Positions 10,436-22,370 of a stretch of DNA of 64,000 nucleotides are shown here, piece by piece. The translations under genes were made by a program, and so were the position numbers. The notes below the pieces were generated by a model, which was not told the DNA's origin, ran no database searches, and worked only from the letters and a program-made list of their open reading frames with translations. Origin of the DNA: Notospermus geniculatus (lineage: Eukaryota > Nemertea > Pilidiophora > Heteronemertea > Lineidae); the NCBI GenBank assembly GCA_002633025.1, contig NMRB01001247.1, forward strand, positions 97,770 through 161,769, written 5' to 3'. Numbering within the stretch: position 1 is the stretch's first letter; every line of letters begins with the position of its first letter.

Positions 10436-11134
10436 ATGAAACGGTCCATGGACAATGTGCTCACTGGGTTGGACATAATAGTCTAATGACAGAGGGAGGT
10501 ACATATCAGTTACGAGCAATCTGGGTCAAGTCATTCCCAGAAAAGACTGATGATTTTTGGGTTATGCCACCTGGCGGCCATATTGGATGTCCGATCGGGC
10601 TGGAACTTTACATGCACATACAGGTCATCTGCAGGCGGCCACATTTTCAGGTTACGCCACCTGGCGGCCATATTTGTTGTCCAATCGGGCTGAAACTTGG
10701 TATTTTTTAAGGTACCCCTCCAATGCATGTTTATGCAAGATATGAAGCTGCTCGGTGAAATAATGACAAACTGTGGCAGGTTCGTCACTTTTGTCGAACT
10801 TTGACCTCTGTGACCTTGAAAAGTAGGTCAAATCAAAAACCCGTTATAAATGTTATGTATCCTTATTAGCTACACCTATGATAAAAATTTGGAGATGATC
10901 TAGTCATTAGTTCAGGTGTTATTGCACTTTTTGTGTTTTTGGTTTCTGCCACCTGGTGGCCAAACTGAGAGTCGAATGGGACCGAAACTTGGTGTCGTGG
11001 GTCATCTGACCTAGGGGTATATATGTACCAAGTTTCAGATCAATAGCTCCAGCGGTTACGAAACGTGCCCCGCTAACGGACAACAACGGAAGACGGACGC
11101 TGCACCATCGTAATAGCTCACCCCAGTGAGCTAA
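10436..11134 (+). mobile_element. HLE copy 1 (Helentron-like tandem-repeat element)
   Basis: The family consensus starts ATGAAATGGTCCATGGACC, containing the dyad TGGTCCATGGACCA, then GTGCTCACC. It continues with units containing GCCACCTGGCGGCCATATTG, a block of GGTCA half-sites, an ACG/GAC-rich microsatellite, and a terminal hairpin of the AGCTCACCnnGGTGAGCT type ending in CTAA. This copy is complete with about two internal units. The sub-terminal GCTCACC/GGTGAGC pair, hairpin ends and internal tandem units fit non-autonomous Helitron/Helentron elements. That class is inferred; no replicase is present. Confidence 0.75.
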
Positions 11135-11983
11135 TGAAATGGTCCATGGACCATGTGCTCACCCATTTGAACATAATAGTGTAATAACAGAGAGAGGTGC
11201 ATGTCAGTTATGAGCAATCTGGGTCAAGTCATTCCCAAGTTGAAGTTGCAGGATTTCAATCATCAATGATTTGGGGGTTATGCCTCCTGGCGGCCATATT
11301 GGATGTCCGATCGGGCAACTTCACATGCACATAAAGGTCATCTAGAGGGAGCCACATAGCAAATTTCTGGGTCAAGTCGTTCCTGAGTTATAGCACATTT
11401 GATGATTTTCGGGTTACGCCACCTGGCGGCCATATCGGAAGTTTAATCACGCCAAAATTTGACGTGCATGTAAAGGTCATCAAGACGGAGGTAAATATCA
11501 AGTTTGAGCACTCTGGGTTAAGCCGTTCCTGAGTTTTTAGCACTTGGATGATTTTCAGGTTACGCCACTTGGTGGCCATATTGGATGTCCGATCGGGCCG
11601 AAACGCGATATTTTTGAAGGTACCCCTCTAATACACGTTTATGCAAGATATGAAGACTCTCGGTGAAATAATTAAGAACTGTGGCAGGTTCGTTACTTTT
11701 GGCGAACTTTGACCTCTGTTGATCTTGAAAAGTAGGTCAAATCAAAAACCCGTTACATATGTTATGTATCCTAATTAGATACACCTATGATGAAAATTTG
11801 GAGATGATCCAGTCATTAGTTCAGGAGTTATTGCACTTTTTGTGTTTTTGGTTTTGGCCACCTGGAGGCCAAGCCAAGAATTGAATCGGACCGAAACTTG
11901 GTGTCATAGGTCATCTGACCTAGGGGTATATATGTACCAAGTTTCAGATCAATAGCTCCAGCGGTTACGAAACGTGCCCTGCT
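11135..11983 (+). mobile_element. HLE copy 2, joined head-to-tail to copy 1, 3' truncated
   Basis: Starts at the very base where copy 1 ends (CTAA followed by TGAAATGG). It contains three internal units and the half-site block but stops after GTGCCCTGCT, lacking the microsatellite and the terminal hairpin. Gypsy coding sequence resumes at about 11984, so copies 1 and 2 together interrupt pol. Confidence 0.75.
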
Positions 11984-11995
11984 GTGTAGCAGAGA

Positions 11996-12122
11996 ATGTT
12001 ACTCCCTGAAGTCAGTGCAGTCATTCCAGAGTTGAATTCTATTCCTGTTGAATCTTGTGCAGGTGAAGAACCTGTTGAGTCAAATGCGAATATTGAACTT
12101 GTAAATAAGAATGAAGTTGTAC
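11996..12122 (+). pseudogene. pol: Gypsy pol C-terminal tail, left part
   Basis: Open frame with acidic, Glu/Val-rich sequence (EVSAVIPELNSIPVE, then NIELVNKNEVV). It is cut by the foldback element at 12123. The part beyond the insertion, at 14336, is in phase with this one if the insert and one GTAC are ignored, which shows they were once continuous. Low-complexity tails like this are usual at the pol C-terminus. Confidence 0.65.
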
Positions 12123-12807
12123 AGTCATTGACATTAGTTTATCTACACCTACTACCTTGAATATTTCAAATACTACTGGGCCAATTTTAACACGGTTGGT
12201 ACCACATGAAAGTATATAACTTTGGTCATATTTCTGCATCAAACTTTTGGAAATTTGGAAATATCAAAATTATGTAATACCTCATTAGAAAACCCCCTAA
12301 AATCAGCATTTTTATTACGGAATTTTTTTGTGACTTTTGTTACAGCGTTGATAGAGTGGAAGTTTCTAAGGATTTTGAGATCTGTTTCGTCATAATATCT
12401 TGAGTGGTTGCTGAGATATTTGAGATTATCAAAATTTCGATATTTTGAGAATTTCCAATTTTTCAAAAAATGTTGATATATTTAGTAGACAGAGGTTTTG
12501 GAACTTTCAGCGGAAACTTATTGGAAGTAGCAGCTGTCTGAAGTTAAAGAGTTTATCAACATTTTGATATTCTGAAAATATGAATATCTCGGCCCAGTTA
12601 AAGCAAAAAGTTTCAAAAATTTTTCAGCCCATATTCTGAGGTTAGCTTTAACTAATGACATCAAAATTTCCTGAAAAACACGAAAATCTCAAACTATCAA
12701 AATTTTGATAATCTCAAATACTCAGCAACCACTTGAGATATTTTGATGAAACAAAGCCCAAAATCCTTAGAAAGTTCCATTCTACCAAATCTGCAACAAA
12801 AGTCAAA

Positions 12808-14125
12808 ATGAAATGGTCCATGGACCATGTGCTCACCCGTTTGAACATAATAGGGTAATGACAGAGAGAGGTGTATGTCAGTTACCGCCATTGTTGGGGC
12901 CGAAAATCTGATAAACTCGAGACCCCTGACCCAACTGAATGAAGACCCAGCGGATCCAATGCCATTGACCCCCAATCACTTCTTGTTTGGTCAAGTAGGA
13001 GGCCAACTCGCACCTGAGGAAATCGCAGACACACCACAAGAGGTGGCGACGCGTCCAGGAACTAATCAGCCATTTTTGGCAGCGTTGGCTCCGCGAGTTC
13101 CTTCCCGCGCTGAACCCCAGAAGTAAGTGGCAGCAGGCACTGCCAGATATGGAAGTGGACGACATTGTCGTAGTTGTCTCTCCTGAAACACCCCGAGGTT
13201 CGTGGCCTCTAGGTCGTATTGTTGAAGTGTTCCCCGGACCTCACGGGCATGTGAGAGTTGCAAATGTGAAAGTAGGCGACAAAGTCTACAAACGTGCCGT
13301 CAGTCGCTTATTCAGACCCGTAGCAACGTAATTCTGACATCTGAGAATGGCGGAGCAATATGGGTCAAGTCATTCCCAAGTTGTAGGACTTCAATGATTT
13401 TGGGGTTATGGCATCTGGCGGCCATATTGGATGTCCGATCGAGCCACTTCACATGCACATAAAGGTCATCTAGAGGGAGCCACATAGCACATTTGAGCGC
13501 TCTGGGTCAAGTCGTTCCTGAGTTATAGCACATTTGATGATTTTCGGGTTACGCCACCTGGCGGCCATATTGGAAGTTTAATCAGGCCGAAATTTGACGT
13601 GCATGTAAAGGTCATCAAGAGGGAAGTAAATATCAAGTTTGAGCACTCTGGGTCAAGCCGTTCCTGAGTTTTAGCACTTGGATGATTTTCAGGTTACGCC
13701 ACCTGGCGGCCATATTGGACATGTTCGATCGGGCCGAAACTCGGTATTTTTGAAGGTACCCCTCTAATACACAATTATGCAAGATATGAAGACTTTTGGT
13801 GAAATAATTAAGAACTGTGGCAGGTTCGTTACTTTTGTCGAACTTTGACCTCTGTGACCTTGAAAAGTAGGTCAAATCAAAATGATCCAATCATTAGTTC
13901 AGGAGTTATCGCACTTTTTGTGTTTTTGGTTTTGGCCACCTGGAGGCCAAGCCAAGAATCGAATCGGACCGAAACTTGGTGTCATAGGTCATCTGACCTA
14001 GGGGTATATATGTACCAAGTTTCAGATCAATAGCTCCAGCGGTTACAAAACGTGCCCTGCTAACGGAGGACGACCGACGACGGGCGCTGACATGGCTGAC
14101 CGACAAAAGCTCACGGGTGAGCTAA
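12808..14125 (+). mobile_element. HLE copy 3, inserted in the foldback right arm
   Basis: Complete ends (ATGAAATGGTCC at 12808; GCTCACGGGTGAGCTAA at 14109-14125). Comparison with the intact left arm of the foldback element shows the insertion point is an A-run, with little or no target duplication. It contains a BEL/Pao fragment near its left end, then three internal units, the half-site block (13844-13878) and an ACG-rich tract. Confidence 0.8.
12885..13353 (+). pseudogene. BEL/Pao integrase C-terminal fragment inside HLE copy 3
   Basis: Encodes AENLINSRPLTQLNEDPADP, PLTPNHFLFGQ, a frame change, then RVQELISHFWQRWLREFLPAL, and MEVDDIVVVVSPETPRGSWPLGRIVEVFPG. This is the end of a BEL/Pao integrase with the DUF5641-type C-terminal domain. 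The inserted block begins CCGCCATT and ends AATGGCGG, and it replaces two bases of the HLE sequence. It has no LTRs, so it is not an intact retrotransposon insertion. Capture by the HLE, or insertion as part of a small inverted-repeat element, are both possible. Confidence 0.8.
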
Positions 14126-14335
14126 AAATCCATAATAAAAATGTTGACTGACTTTTAGGGGGTTTTCTAATGAGCTATTACATAATTATGATATTTCCAA
14201 ATTTCCAAAATTTTGATGCAGAAATATCACCAAGGTTATATACTTTCATGTGGTACAAACCGTGTTAAAAGTTGGCCCAGTAGTATTTGAAATATTCAAG
14301 GTAGTAGGTGTAGATACTTATGTCAATGACAGTAC

Positions 14336-14472
14336 CTACAGAAGATAGCATGGAGGGTGGATCTTCTGTTAATTCAGTCAAGGAAAACGTAGTTGAGGAG
14401 GTTAAGAATGTTCCTATCACCAGTAGTGGAAGGGCTGTGAAGCCCAAGAAAAGATTTGGGGATTGGGTATGA
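14336..14472 (+). pseudogene. pol: Gypsy pol C-terminal tail, right part
   Basis: Reads PTEDSMEGGSSVNSVKENVV, ending SSGRAVKPKKRFGDWV and a TGA at 14470-14472. The basic SGR-x-KPxxRFGDWV ending is typical of gypsy polyprotein C-termini. Confidence 0.75.
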
Positions 14473-14982
14473 GGACGATGGAAGAAGCCTTGCTCTCAAG
14501 GGAGAGTGGAATTGATTTAATTTCTCAGAGTTTTACTTGCTACTTTCAGGGCATCATCCTCAGGAATTTGGTTTTACGGACGGCAATGTTCTTGATGCTG
14601 TTGGGTGTTCTCCGCCGGAGAATTCTTAAGCCACATAAGATGGTGTTCGGGGAAGCCGCCGAAGCGTTTTTGCTGATGTTTGTATCCGGGACGTTACCTG
14701 ACCGCCAGCCATCTTCGCCGCCATCTGAGCAGGCAACATGGCGAGACAGTTATGCAGGACTCCCGTGTTCCGTTGGTTTCAGCTTCCTTGGATAACTTGA
14801 AGGTGGAGCTGATTACAGAGGAAGTGTACATTGATATTGTGAAAGATGAGAAGAAGGCTCAGGATAAGATTAAGATGTCGGACATTGGTAGTAACCCTAA
14901 GGTGGAGTTAGGTGAAGCTAGGTCTTTTGAAGAAGAATTGAATGAAACGTGGGAAGAAATTAAGAAGGAGCTGTTCAATTAG
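14473..14982 (+). pseudogene. Downstream gypsy ORF remnant with C2H2-like phrase
   Basis: The last long frame before the 3' end includes CLYPGRYLTASHLRRHLSRQ followed by H, resembling half of a C2H2 zinc finger. It then gives an acidic, Lys/Glu-rich tail ending EEIKKELFN and TAG near 14980. An in-frame TGA lies just before the finger. It may be an accessory ORF of the element or captured sequence; I do not recognise a specific protein. Confidence 0.45.
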
Positions 14983-15428
14983 CCTAGTAGACATTGTTAT
15001 GAATCTTGTTCAGTGTCCTGTGAATTTTATCTGTGTCATTTGAATTTTAAATTTACTTGGGCCTAGCCTAGGCCTAGTAGACTTTGAAACTTTTGCTCGG
15101 TGACTCATTACAGCTTGTGTATATAGTTTATAACTTTGTGATATCTAGGCCTACCTCAGTTTTTCTATATTGCTACTGTAATTCTTTCCACGTGTTACTT
15201 ACATGCACTCTTTCTGTACTTGTCCCTGCTTGCCTGTGCTTTGGCCGTACGTCTTCTTGACGTTGTGTCATCTGCTTTCTCGTAGGGGGGATAATTTTTA
15301 AAATCGTTGTTCTTTAGTCTCTGTGCACGTGATCTTCTTGTAACTAATGTATTGCTCTAGTATGTTTCTAGTAGCCGTGGTTATACTTAACTAATTAAAA
15401 ACATTTAGAGGTTTGAGGGCAAACAATT
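14983..15428 (+). other. Gypsy 3' untranslated region
   Basis: T-rich non-coding DNA with TAGGCCTA hexamers near 15061-15080 and 15147. A second G-rich tract (GTAGGGGGGATAATTTTT, near 15283-15300) is an alternative polypurine tract. Confidence 0.5.
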
Positions 15429-15443
15429 GGAAAGAGGGGAGGC
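15429..15443 (+). promoter_or_regulatory. Candidate polypurine tract
   Basis: GGAAAGAGGGGAGGC lies immediately before TGTGTGG, the usual arrangement of a plus-strand primer next to a 3' LTR beginning with TG. Confidence 0.5.
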
Positions 15444-15736
15444 TGTGTGGCGGTCCGGGTCTTCAGCGAGGGATTAGAATGGCTAGCGAGACCATGACCA
15501 TTCGGATACCTTACAATAGCGGGCTAGTGTTTGACAGACTTGCATTCCTGGGACGTTGCTTCCTGTCACAGTGGGACAAACAACAGAAAATAGCCCCGCT
15601 GTTGTGGGCGTAACCCCTCGGCCTGTGTGTTTTACTGAAAGAAGATATGGGAAGTGGTATACCCTGTAATGAAGCTGAAATGAAGTAGTTGTACATTAAT
15701 TTGTTACCTGGAGGGTTGGTGGTTTTAGGTAATTGT
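15444..15736 (+). repeat. Probable 3' LTR of the gypsy element
   Basis: Begins TGTGTGGCGG after the polypurine tract and ends near GGTAATTGTA. Its last 147 bases (15588-15734) recur at 32262-32407, where the sequence ends GGTAATTGCA, giving TG...CA ends. No matching 5' LTR is found upstream of gag. LTR status is inferred. Confidence 0.5.
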
Positions 15737-16395
15737 ATGTATGGTTTATTGAAATTAAAATAAGGAGTACAGGAGTCCAGGGCCGAAGCAGAGCATTATT
15801 GGCCCTGGAAGGAAGAGATGATACAAAAAGAACAAACTGTCTGGCCGACAGGAAAAAATAAACCATACATTGAACTGATCACAAAATAAAATTACGAAGT
15901 ACAAAAGATAAGAGAGAGAGTGAAGAACAGAACTCAAATTGTGGTGGGTGGCAGCCATTCCTAAATTAACTAGAGATGAGGTAACAGTACATAAATTATG
16001 AAAGGACAAGAAAGGGCATACACTATGCGTATGTTGCGAAAAAAGGGGGGTTAATAGGAGGAGTGATGTAATAATGAGCGGTTGACAGGCTATAAATCCT
16101 AAATCATAAATTGGCCATCCGGTCAACAATGTCAATAATAAGATTCGAAGCAATCTCAGCTATCCGCTTTCTCACAAGTGTTGGTAAAACAATATTGCAT
16201 CTACCATAGATAAGTAATTCAACTTTTTGAGACATATTAAGAGAGCAAAAAGCATTAAAATTTAATATAGACAAATCACGAAAGTGAACCTGACGAAGAT
16301 CGTTAGTTTTTAAAGGAGCACGGTATTGGATCTCAAATGCGTTATTTGACTGCCGACGTAGAGGGAGCCACCTAGCGGCAGTAAGACAAACTACC
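15737..16395. other. Unassigned sequence
   Basis: No gene or recognised element. Minus-strand frames of 132 and 124 codons are hydrophobic or of mixed composition without family motifs. Confidence 0.4.
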
Positions 16396-16535
16396 ATGAA
16401 ATGGTCCATGGACCATGTGCTCACTCGTTGACATAGTGTAATTACAGAGAGGCACATATGAGCGAACATCTGGGTCAAGTCGGACTGAAACTTGGTTAGG
16501 GTTAATGTCCAGAAGAACAGATGACAACTGCATGT
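16396..16535 (+). mobile_element. HLE copy 4, short deletion form
   Basis: Starts ATGAAATGGTCCATGGACC. It soon jumps to ACTTGGTTAGGGTTAATGTC and AGAAGAACAGATGAC. The same shortened form occurs at 33194-33384, so this is a subfamily with a shared internal deletion rather than a random break. Confidence 0.65.
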
Positions 16536-16539
16536 TCAA

Positions 16540-16935
16540 GTGTAGGCCTCGAGGCCTAGGCCTACATGTATTTTGTAGAGCTAGTAGCTCTACGGTAGGC
16601 CTAACGGGCAGGGTAGGCCTGTAGGCCCAGGCATCTGAATGAAGTGCATTGCCATCAAAATACCGGTACCACTATTGGGGGGGGGGGCATAGGCCTAGGC
16701 CTAGGCCCTAGGCCTGGATTGGGCCCATCAAAGCCTTTGACTGATCATGATTGTAGGCCTATGAGTTGATGACCTTGGCCTACTAACATTATTAGGGCCT
16801 AGGCCAAAAAAAGTACGGTATCAAAAACCCTAAGCCTTGGCCTAGTCCTACCTGTCCAAACAAAGGCAACATCATCAGATCCCCCTGACACAGCAATCAG
16901 CATAGGCCTAGGCCTAATAACAGTCACACAACCAN
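16540..16935. repeat. AGGCCT/TAGGCCTA-rich tract
   Basis: More than ten TAGGCC-type hexamers occur within 400 bp, several in tandem (for example AGGCCTAGGCCTAGG near 16690-16704), with a G-run at 16677-16688. No other structure is visible. Confidence 0.7.
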
Positions 16936-19900
16936 ATGGAACTCCCAGGGAAAACTAGCCATACACGTTACTATGCCGAAAGAAGCATTACTACGATTCT
17001 GTTTGGTCCTTTGGACTACCCTAAGGCTGGAAACTTCTGTGTATGTTCTTTGACCTTGAACTGGACCCAAACAGAAGACGCCCAGTGGCAGACGACCATA
17101 GATCCCAACACCCCATACCCGTTGGCTATGCTACATAAGATTGCATTACCCATCCAACTTTCCTTTGTGACGTTGCGATCGGGAAGGCCGGAGGCTTGGC
17201 GAAAGCGATTCACAATAACTGACCGTTGAAACGTGATACAGCGATAAAAGCTCCTCCGGCCGCTGGCGTGGATGTAACTTAGATGGCATATGATGCGTAG
17301 GCAGTCGAATTGCCCTTTCTTTCTGGAAACATTAGCGTTGGAATGGTATTGAATCGCGTTACTCCCAATTCATCACATTGTTGGCAAAAGCAACTTCCAG
17401 TGACCAATGACAAATGAAGGTATAGTTATTTACTCTTGATAGATTGATCTCAATCCTAAAGAGTACATTGGCTGGAGCGGAGGCTATCTAATGTAAACCT
17501 CTTTCTCAACATCAGCACTTCTGCTAAGGTTCCATTGGTCATTTGTCAGCTATGTTTGCCCTGGTGTCGTGGCGAATGGCACAGTACTCGGTATTCTAAG
17601 ATGGCTGGCTGCTTGTTGACATTGGCCGAAGCGAACTGCCCCAACATGGACTGAAACACTTCTGTTGTTCAAACGGACTGCCAGCCGGGTAGTGGATCGA
17701 TGTTTAGAGTGAGATGTTTTATTAACCCTTGGTTCTGACTGAATGACGTATGTGGGACCTTGCCAACGCTAAGGCTCGATCGTCGACATAACACCAGTAT
17801 GTTCTCAAAACGAATGAAATGAACTTCCGGTTCTTAGTTTAACAAATTCCCCTTTACACTGACCTAATTTCAATGCTCTCGATCCCTCCTGTCCCATTCG
17901 AGCATCAACAATCATCAAATTCGTCCTGAATCCACGTTCCATCAACAAGTTCTCGAAATGATCCTGAAACTACGGAAAGAAAGAGTCCCTCTTTGAATCA
18001 TCTTGACTTACCAAGGGTTGTGACATCGCTACGCCCTCCCACTATCGTACAAAGTGGTGAAATCTTATGACGTAGCTGATACACGTGGTGTTCCAGGATG
18101 TCTTTGAATCATCTTTTAACGCGAATCGCTTGTGGGGATTGTTTTGATTCTTGAGCGGCCCTCGCATAGCGAGTGAATCTAGCCTCCAGCCAAAGCCGTG
18201 CTCCAGTCATATGCAAAACCTGTGCAAATATGCGAACGTGCACCTGGGGACGAGGTTCCATTAAAAATTTGTTAAAATAAATTAATGACATTTTCAAATT
18301 CAGTCGGTCAAAATGTACATTTTTCACATTGATTTCGAAGCGGCAGATTTTGCAGAATACGCCTCCGAAGTTTGGCTGTCTAATGCATTTCCCATTAAAC
18401 TAAAATCCTTCTTTCGCCTTTTTCTCAAAATGGCGCTTGATATTGAGGACCAACTGTCATGGCGCCCCAATTGCATCAAACCAAACCCCGCGAGCTATAC
18501 GTTCTTTTTCTGTGAAAACTCTGCGACGTACGGAATGCAATGAGCTGACGATTGGAACCATTCAAATGTTATCGTCTGCTAATCGTTTCGATAAGCCATG
18601 TCAGCCTTGTCATACAAACGACGTAAAGAAATAAACACAACGAAAGCAATTTAGGTATCAATTGAATTCAAACCTGCTGAAGTCTTGCAGCTGTGTTTGG
18701 TGAACGTTTCTTATACAAGGAAGATGGATCGGGAGAAACTGACCTCTTAGATCACGGCATTCCTTGAAATCTCCTCATTCGTCGTCGACAGGTTTCGCTG
18801 AAGAAGTCCTGTTCAGGTGAAAATGGTTGGATCTGTCTTGTCTTTATGATTTTTGTGGTATGCGGCTGCCAGGATCCATTCTAAATGCCTTTTTGGAAGT
18901 TGGAGCTCAACTGAAATTGATAAGGTATCTCCTCTGACCCGTATCATTACACGTCCGCTCCAAAATATGAAGCAGATCCATCAAGCGGTTCTCAAGTTAT
19001 GGAGCGAAATGCAAATCAAAGATGGCCACCTGGCAGCCATATTGGAAGCGTGAGCGCTTAGGTTTTCTGGATGGAGGACTGGCATGACTGGTGTGAATTT
19101 GTTCAAACGGTTTTCACCTTAGTTTAATTTGGTGTTTAGGTAGTTTATAGGGCGTAGAGGGATCGGACTGTCAGACATTTTATCAACTTCTTCCACGATC
19201 AAATGATTCGATCCCGATCTGCTAGCTCATGTGGTTCCCATGAGAAATCTTGGATGAATTTGGTTTGACATGAGTCAATCACAACTGATCGTTTTTCTTC
19301 GATATGGCCAAGATCTGGTGAAAATACCATGAGTTGTATACTGATCTCTTATCGGGCAAGTAAACACGGCTGTGATTTAATATAGCTAGATTTCAACAGG
19401 AGAAGAGACCCAGTGTTCGTGGCTTCTTCTCCTGCTGGTTGTGTTTATACCAAGGTAAAGGGTTGCTTCGTCCTGCTATTATAGACCAGCTTCCGCTGTG
19501 AGAGATACTTAGCAGAATTCGGTGTTTTTGTCTTGATTTGTGCACATGTCCTCATTTCTTTCCTATTTTTACTGATGCTTATTCGGCTTTGGAAAAACCT
19601 CTAAGTGTCTTGTCCTTCTCCAATGAACAGATTATACTTCAACACTTACTAAACAGTGATGATGGTGAACCCTAGTCTGACATTTTGATGGCGTCCGTTT
19701 CTTGACCTATCAGAGAAGACGAGATTTGCCTGTGGCAGTCCAATATGCAACACATAAATGGTTTTGTAAACTTATCAGTGCCAAAGCGATTTCGCCAATT
19801 TGAAAAGAAGGTGACGCCCAAGCGTTCGGTTCTTGAAGCAGTCATACTCTGTTGAAACACACAACTCCGATGTGATATACTGTTCCTCTTATTATGATCA

Positions 19901-22240
19901 TCAAGCGCGCACCAGTCTACCGCCATTGTCTCCCAACTTCAACAACATGACACACTGAAACACAAGACAAAATCCTCTGTCTTCAATAACCTAAGATCAT
20001 CCTTACACCTGTCAAAACAAACTTCATCTCGTTAAAGATGGCCGTCAAAAATGAAAACAATTACGCCATGTTGTCCCGCATTCTTGATTAATGCGCCGAA
20101 GGGCTAATCACAGACCAGGGAGCACCCGCAGGATCATGTTACGCGCTTGGGAGAAGATCCAGTTACAATGATGGGCAAAATTTATTCTTAATTAAAAATC
20201 TACGACAGAGGTAATCTCAATCAAAACAGTCATTATGATGATCGTTAGCTCGTCTAAGGTGTACTACTGCTCCCTGGGCTCTACTTGTTTCTGATTAGTC
20301 TTTGATGACATCATGATGTGACCCAACAACAAAGGTGATAAATATCACTCATTCAAACAAAAAATTCGCCTAATTTTCAAAAGATTCCTGGTTGGAAGAC
20401 CAGACTCGCACGGCGGACATCTTGCATTGAGACGTTATGTCCAGTGTCGGTAAATAGTCCAAAACACAGACACATTTTCTTTTACTTCTCGCATTTCGGG
20501 ATGTCACCAACGTTCTTCGCACATGAATATCAAAACTCATTCAATCCACAAACGTGTAATGGTCATGAGTCAGTCTAAACTCGTGATGCACTTAGATGCG
20601 TCATTCAGAAGAGGTCTTGGAGGCACTTCCGGTTGTCCGCCACGCGCAATATGTCGTCTGCTGAATTGCCTCGGACATGCGCAGATCGTGTTGCAAGTCG
20701 TGACTGAAAGATTTATAATTAATCAAGATTCGTGAACTATTGTCGCTTTCCCACAATAAATATCAGACAACACTTTACGTCGATTTTTATAATGTCTTTA
20801 TTCGCACGTTTCAGATCCACGTGGCTGGTTTTTAAAGTTGGTGTTTTCATGTGCTGCAGACGTTTGCATGTATGCCCTACAACAATAACAACTCACGTCG
20901 CCTACAACAATACCAATAAAACAGACGATAATAAATCAAGAACCGTACTTACCGAATCACGACATTGTTACAAATTGCTAATCACGGCACATTGACTAAA
21001 TAGTCGTCGGTCACGCAGTGTTTGTGAAACTGTAGCCGCCTTGGGAGGGTGGAGTGCACAGGTCGTTGCTCTCGATGTTCTTGAGTTACTTCGAATGACT
21101 CTTCTCTTCCCAAGGGAGGGAGCGTAATTGCCCGCTGCACGAGACAAGATCTTGTCTTCGTCGTCTTTCATGGTTAAGGTTGAGATGCGGAAATTAGGAG
21201 ACCCGTACCGAGCCATACCCATCTTCTCCGGGTCATTTGGATTTGAATATTATTTCAGCGGCTAGGAAAGGGGGAAGAGGGCCTAGTTTTCACAGAAGTT
21301 AGGTCACATTTCATATGGAGGCGCTAAAGAGAACTTGCCCTGGACTCCAATGTCTAGACTACATTCACATCCACCCAAATATCAGGTCATCTTTCATTCT
21401 CGTGCGCGCGCTCGTGCGTAGAGAACTGACATCGGTTCCTGCCTTATAATCGGCACTGGCTTATGCCAAAGGGATTGAAATACGTTCCAATTGCTACCAG
21501 GGACACTGTCTTCCTCCCTTGAGGGCCGGCCACCCTCTTCAGCAACCCGTAGTCCGATCAAACACACGATCTTGATATGCTTAAGCTAATGCAATTTCCG
21601 CACAGCATTGTGCAAGGCGCGTTGAGTTGCGCTTGAAAGCGTCAGCGCGCTGCGTTCCGTTCCGAGAAGAGCGTTGACGGGTTTGATCCCGGACTCAGGA
21701 CATGTCTACATGCGTTCAAGTGGACTTGACTCAGTTTCATCCTATTTGAGAAGAAGCAGTTTTATTGGGACATCCTGTGGGACTTCCTGGACCCAGTCAA
21801 GATGAGGCTGATCACGCTCATCATTGGCCCACTCCAGAATCTTCATGCTTTACTTAAAACACTACAATCTTCTCGAGTGCTCGGGAACGAAGACAAGTTT
21901 CGTGGTCTGTTTTGGCATCACTCATTTATGCGTCTTTTATGCATGTTGAAGATGCACTTGATATCAACGGACGAGTGATGGCGCGTGCGCCATTGTCAGG
22001 GATCGTCTGCTTAAAGTTTGAACAGGAATTATATCGGACAGAATTCCTATCAAGTATGCTTACTTGTATGTTAATAATAACATACTTATAACTTCTCAAC
22101 TCGACGGTGTCGTTCATTACATACGAAAGAAAAATGGGTTGCTTCAACAAGATCAAGTAGGCCTACCAAATAAAACGCTTCTCCTCTGACTTTGGGAAGC
22201 TTCACTGAAGCGCATTTCGACTGTTGTAATCAGCAGGGAC
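16936..22240. other. Unassigned non-coding region
   Basis: Longest stretch with no recognised element. Frames are under 100 codons, on both strands, with no known domain and no exon chain I could support. The phrase GATGGCCACCTGGCAGCCATATTGG near 19021-19045 matches an HLE unit, so a decayed repeat end lies there. Host regulatory sequence or introns cannot be excluded. Confidence 0.4.
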
Positions 22241-22370
22241 CTTATTCACGAAGCTCCCGTAACTTACGGGAGTGCGCAAACTATTGTCCTTTTGCGGACA
22301 ACCTTGTTCACTATCAGCCTAAAGGATTTACGTACGGTACCCTTAAGTTATGGGAGCTTTGTGAATAAGC
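22241..22370. mobile_element. 129-bp MITE
   Basis: CTTATTCACGAAGCTCCC and GGGAGCTTTGTGAATAAG are inverted ends, with an inner CGTAACTTACGGG/CCCTTAAGTTATG pair. No coding and no clear target duplication. Confidence 0.6.

Larger units (their letters stand above)
12119..14335. mobile_element. Foldback element with GTAC target duplication
   Basis: Terminal inverted repeats of about 320 bp start AGTCATTGACATTAG on the left (12123) and end CTTATGTCAATGACA on the right (14331), flanked by GTAC at 12119-12122 and 14332-14335. The right arm is itself split by HLE copy 3; without it the element is about 900 bp. The interior 12440-12700 is AT-rich and non-coding. It sits inside the gypsy pol tail. Confidence 0.8.

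Noticed and set aside
10432-10788. Opposed frames of 85-92 codons in HLE units, and similar ones at 40487, 51201 and 52105
   Set aside because: They recur with every repeat unit and follow the 145-bp period, so they reflect the repeat, not a gene.
15283-15300. Alternative 3' LTR start after GTAGGGGGGA
   Set aside because: The following bases do not start with TG, and the repeat copy at 32262 supports the downstream boundary; it remains possible.
16540-16935. Telomere-like repeat
   Set aside because: The hexamer is TAGGCC/GGCCTA, dispersed and palindromic, not TTAGGG and not terminal.
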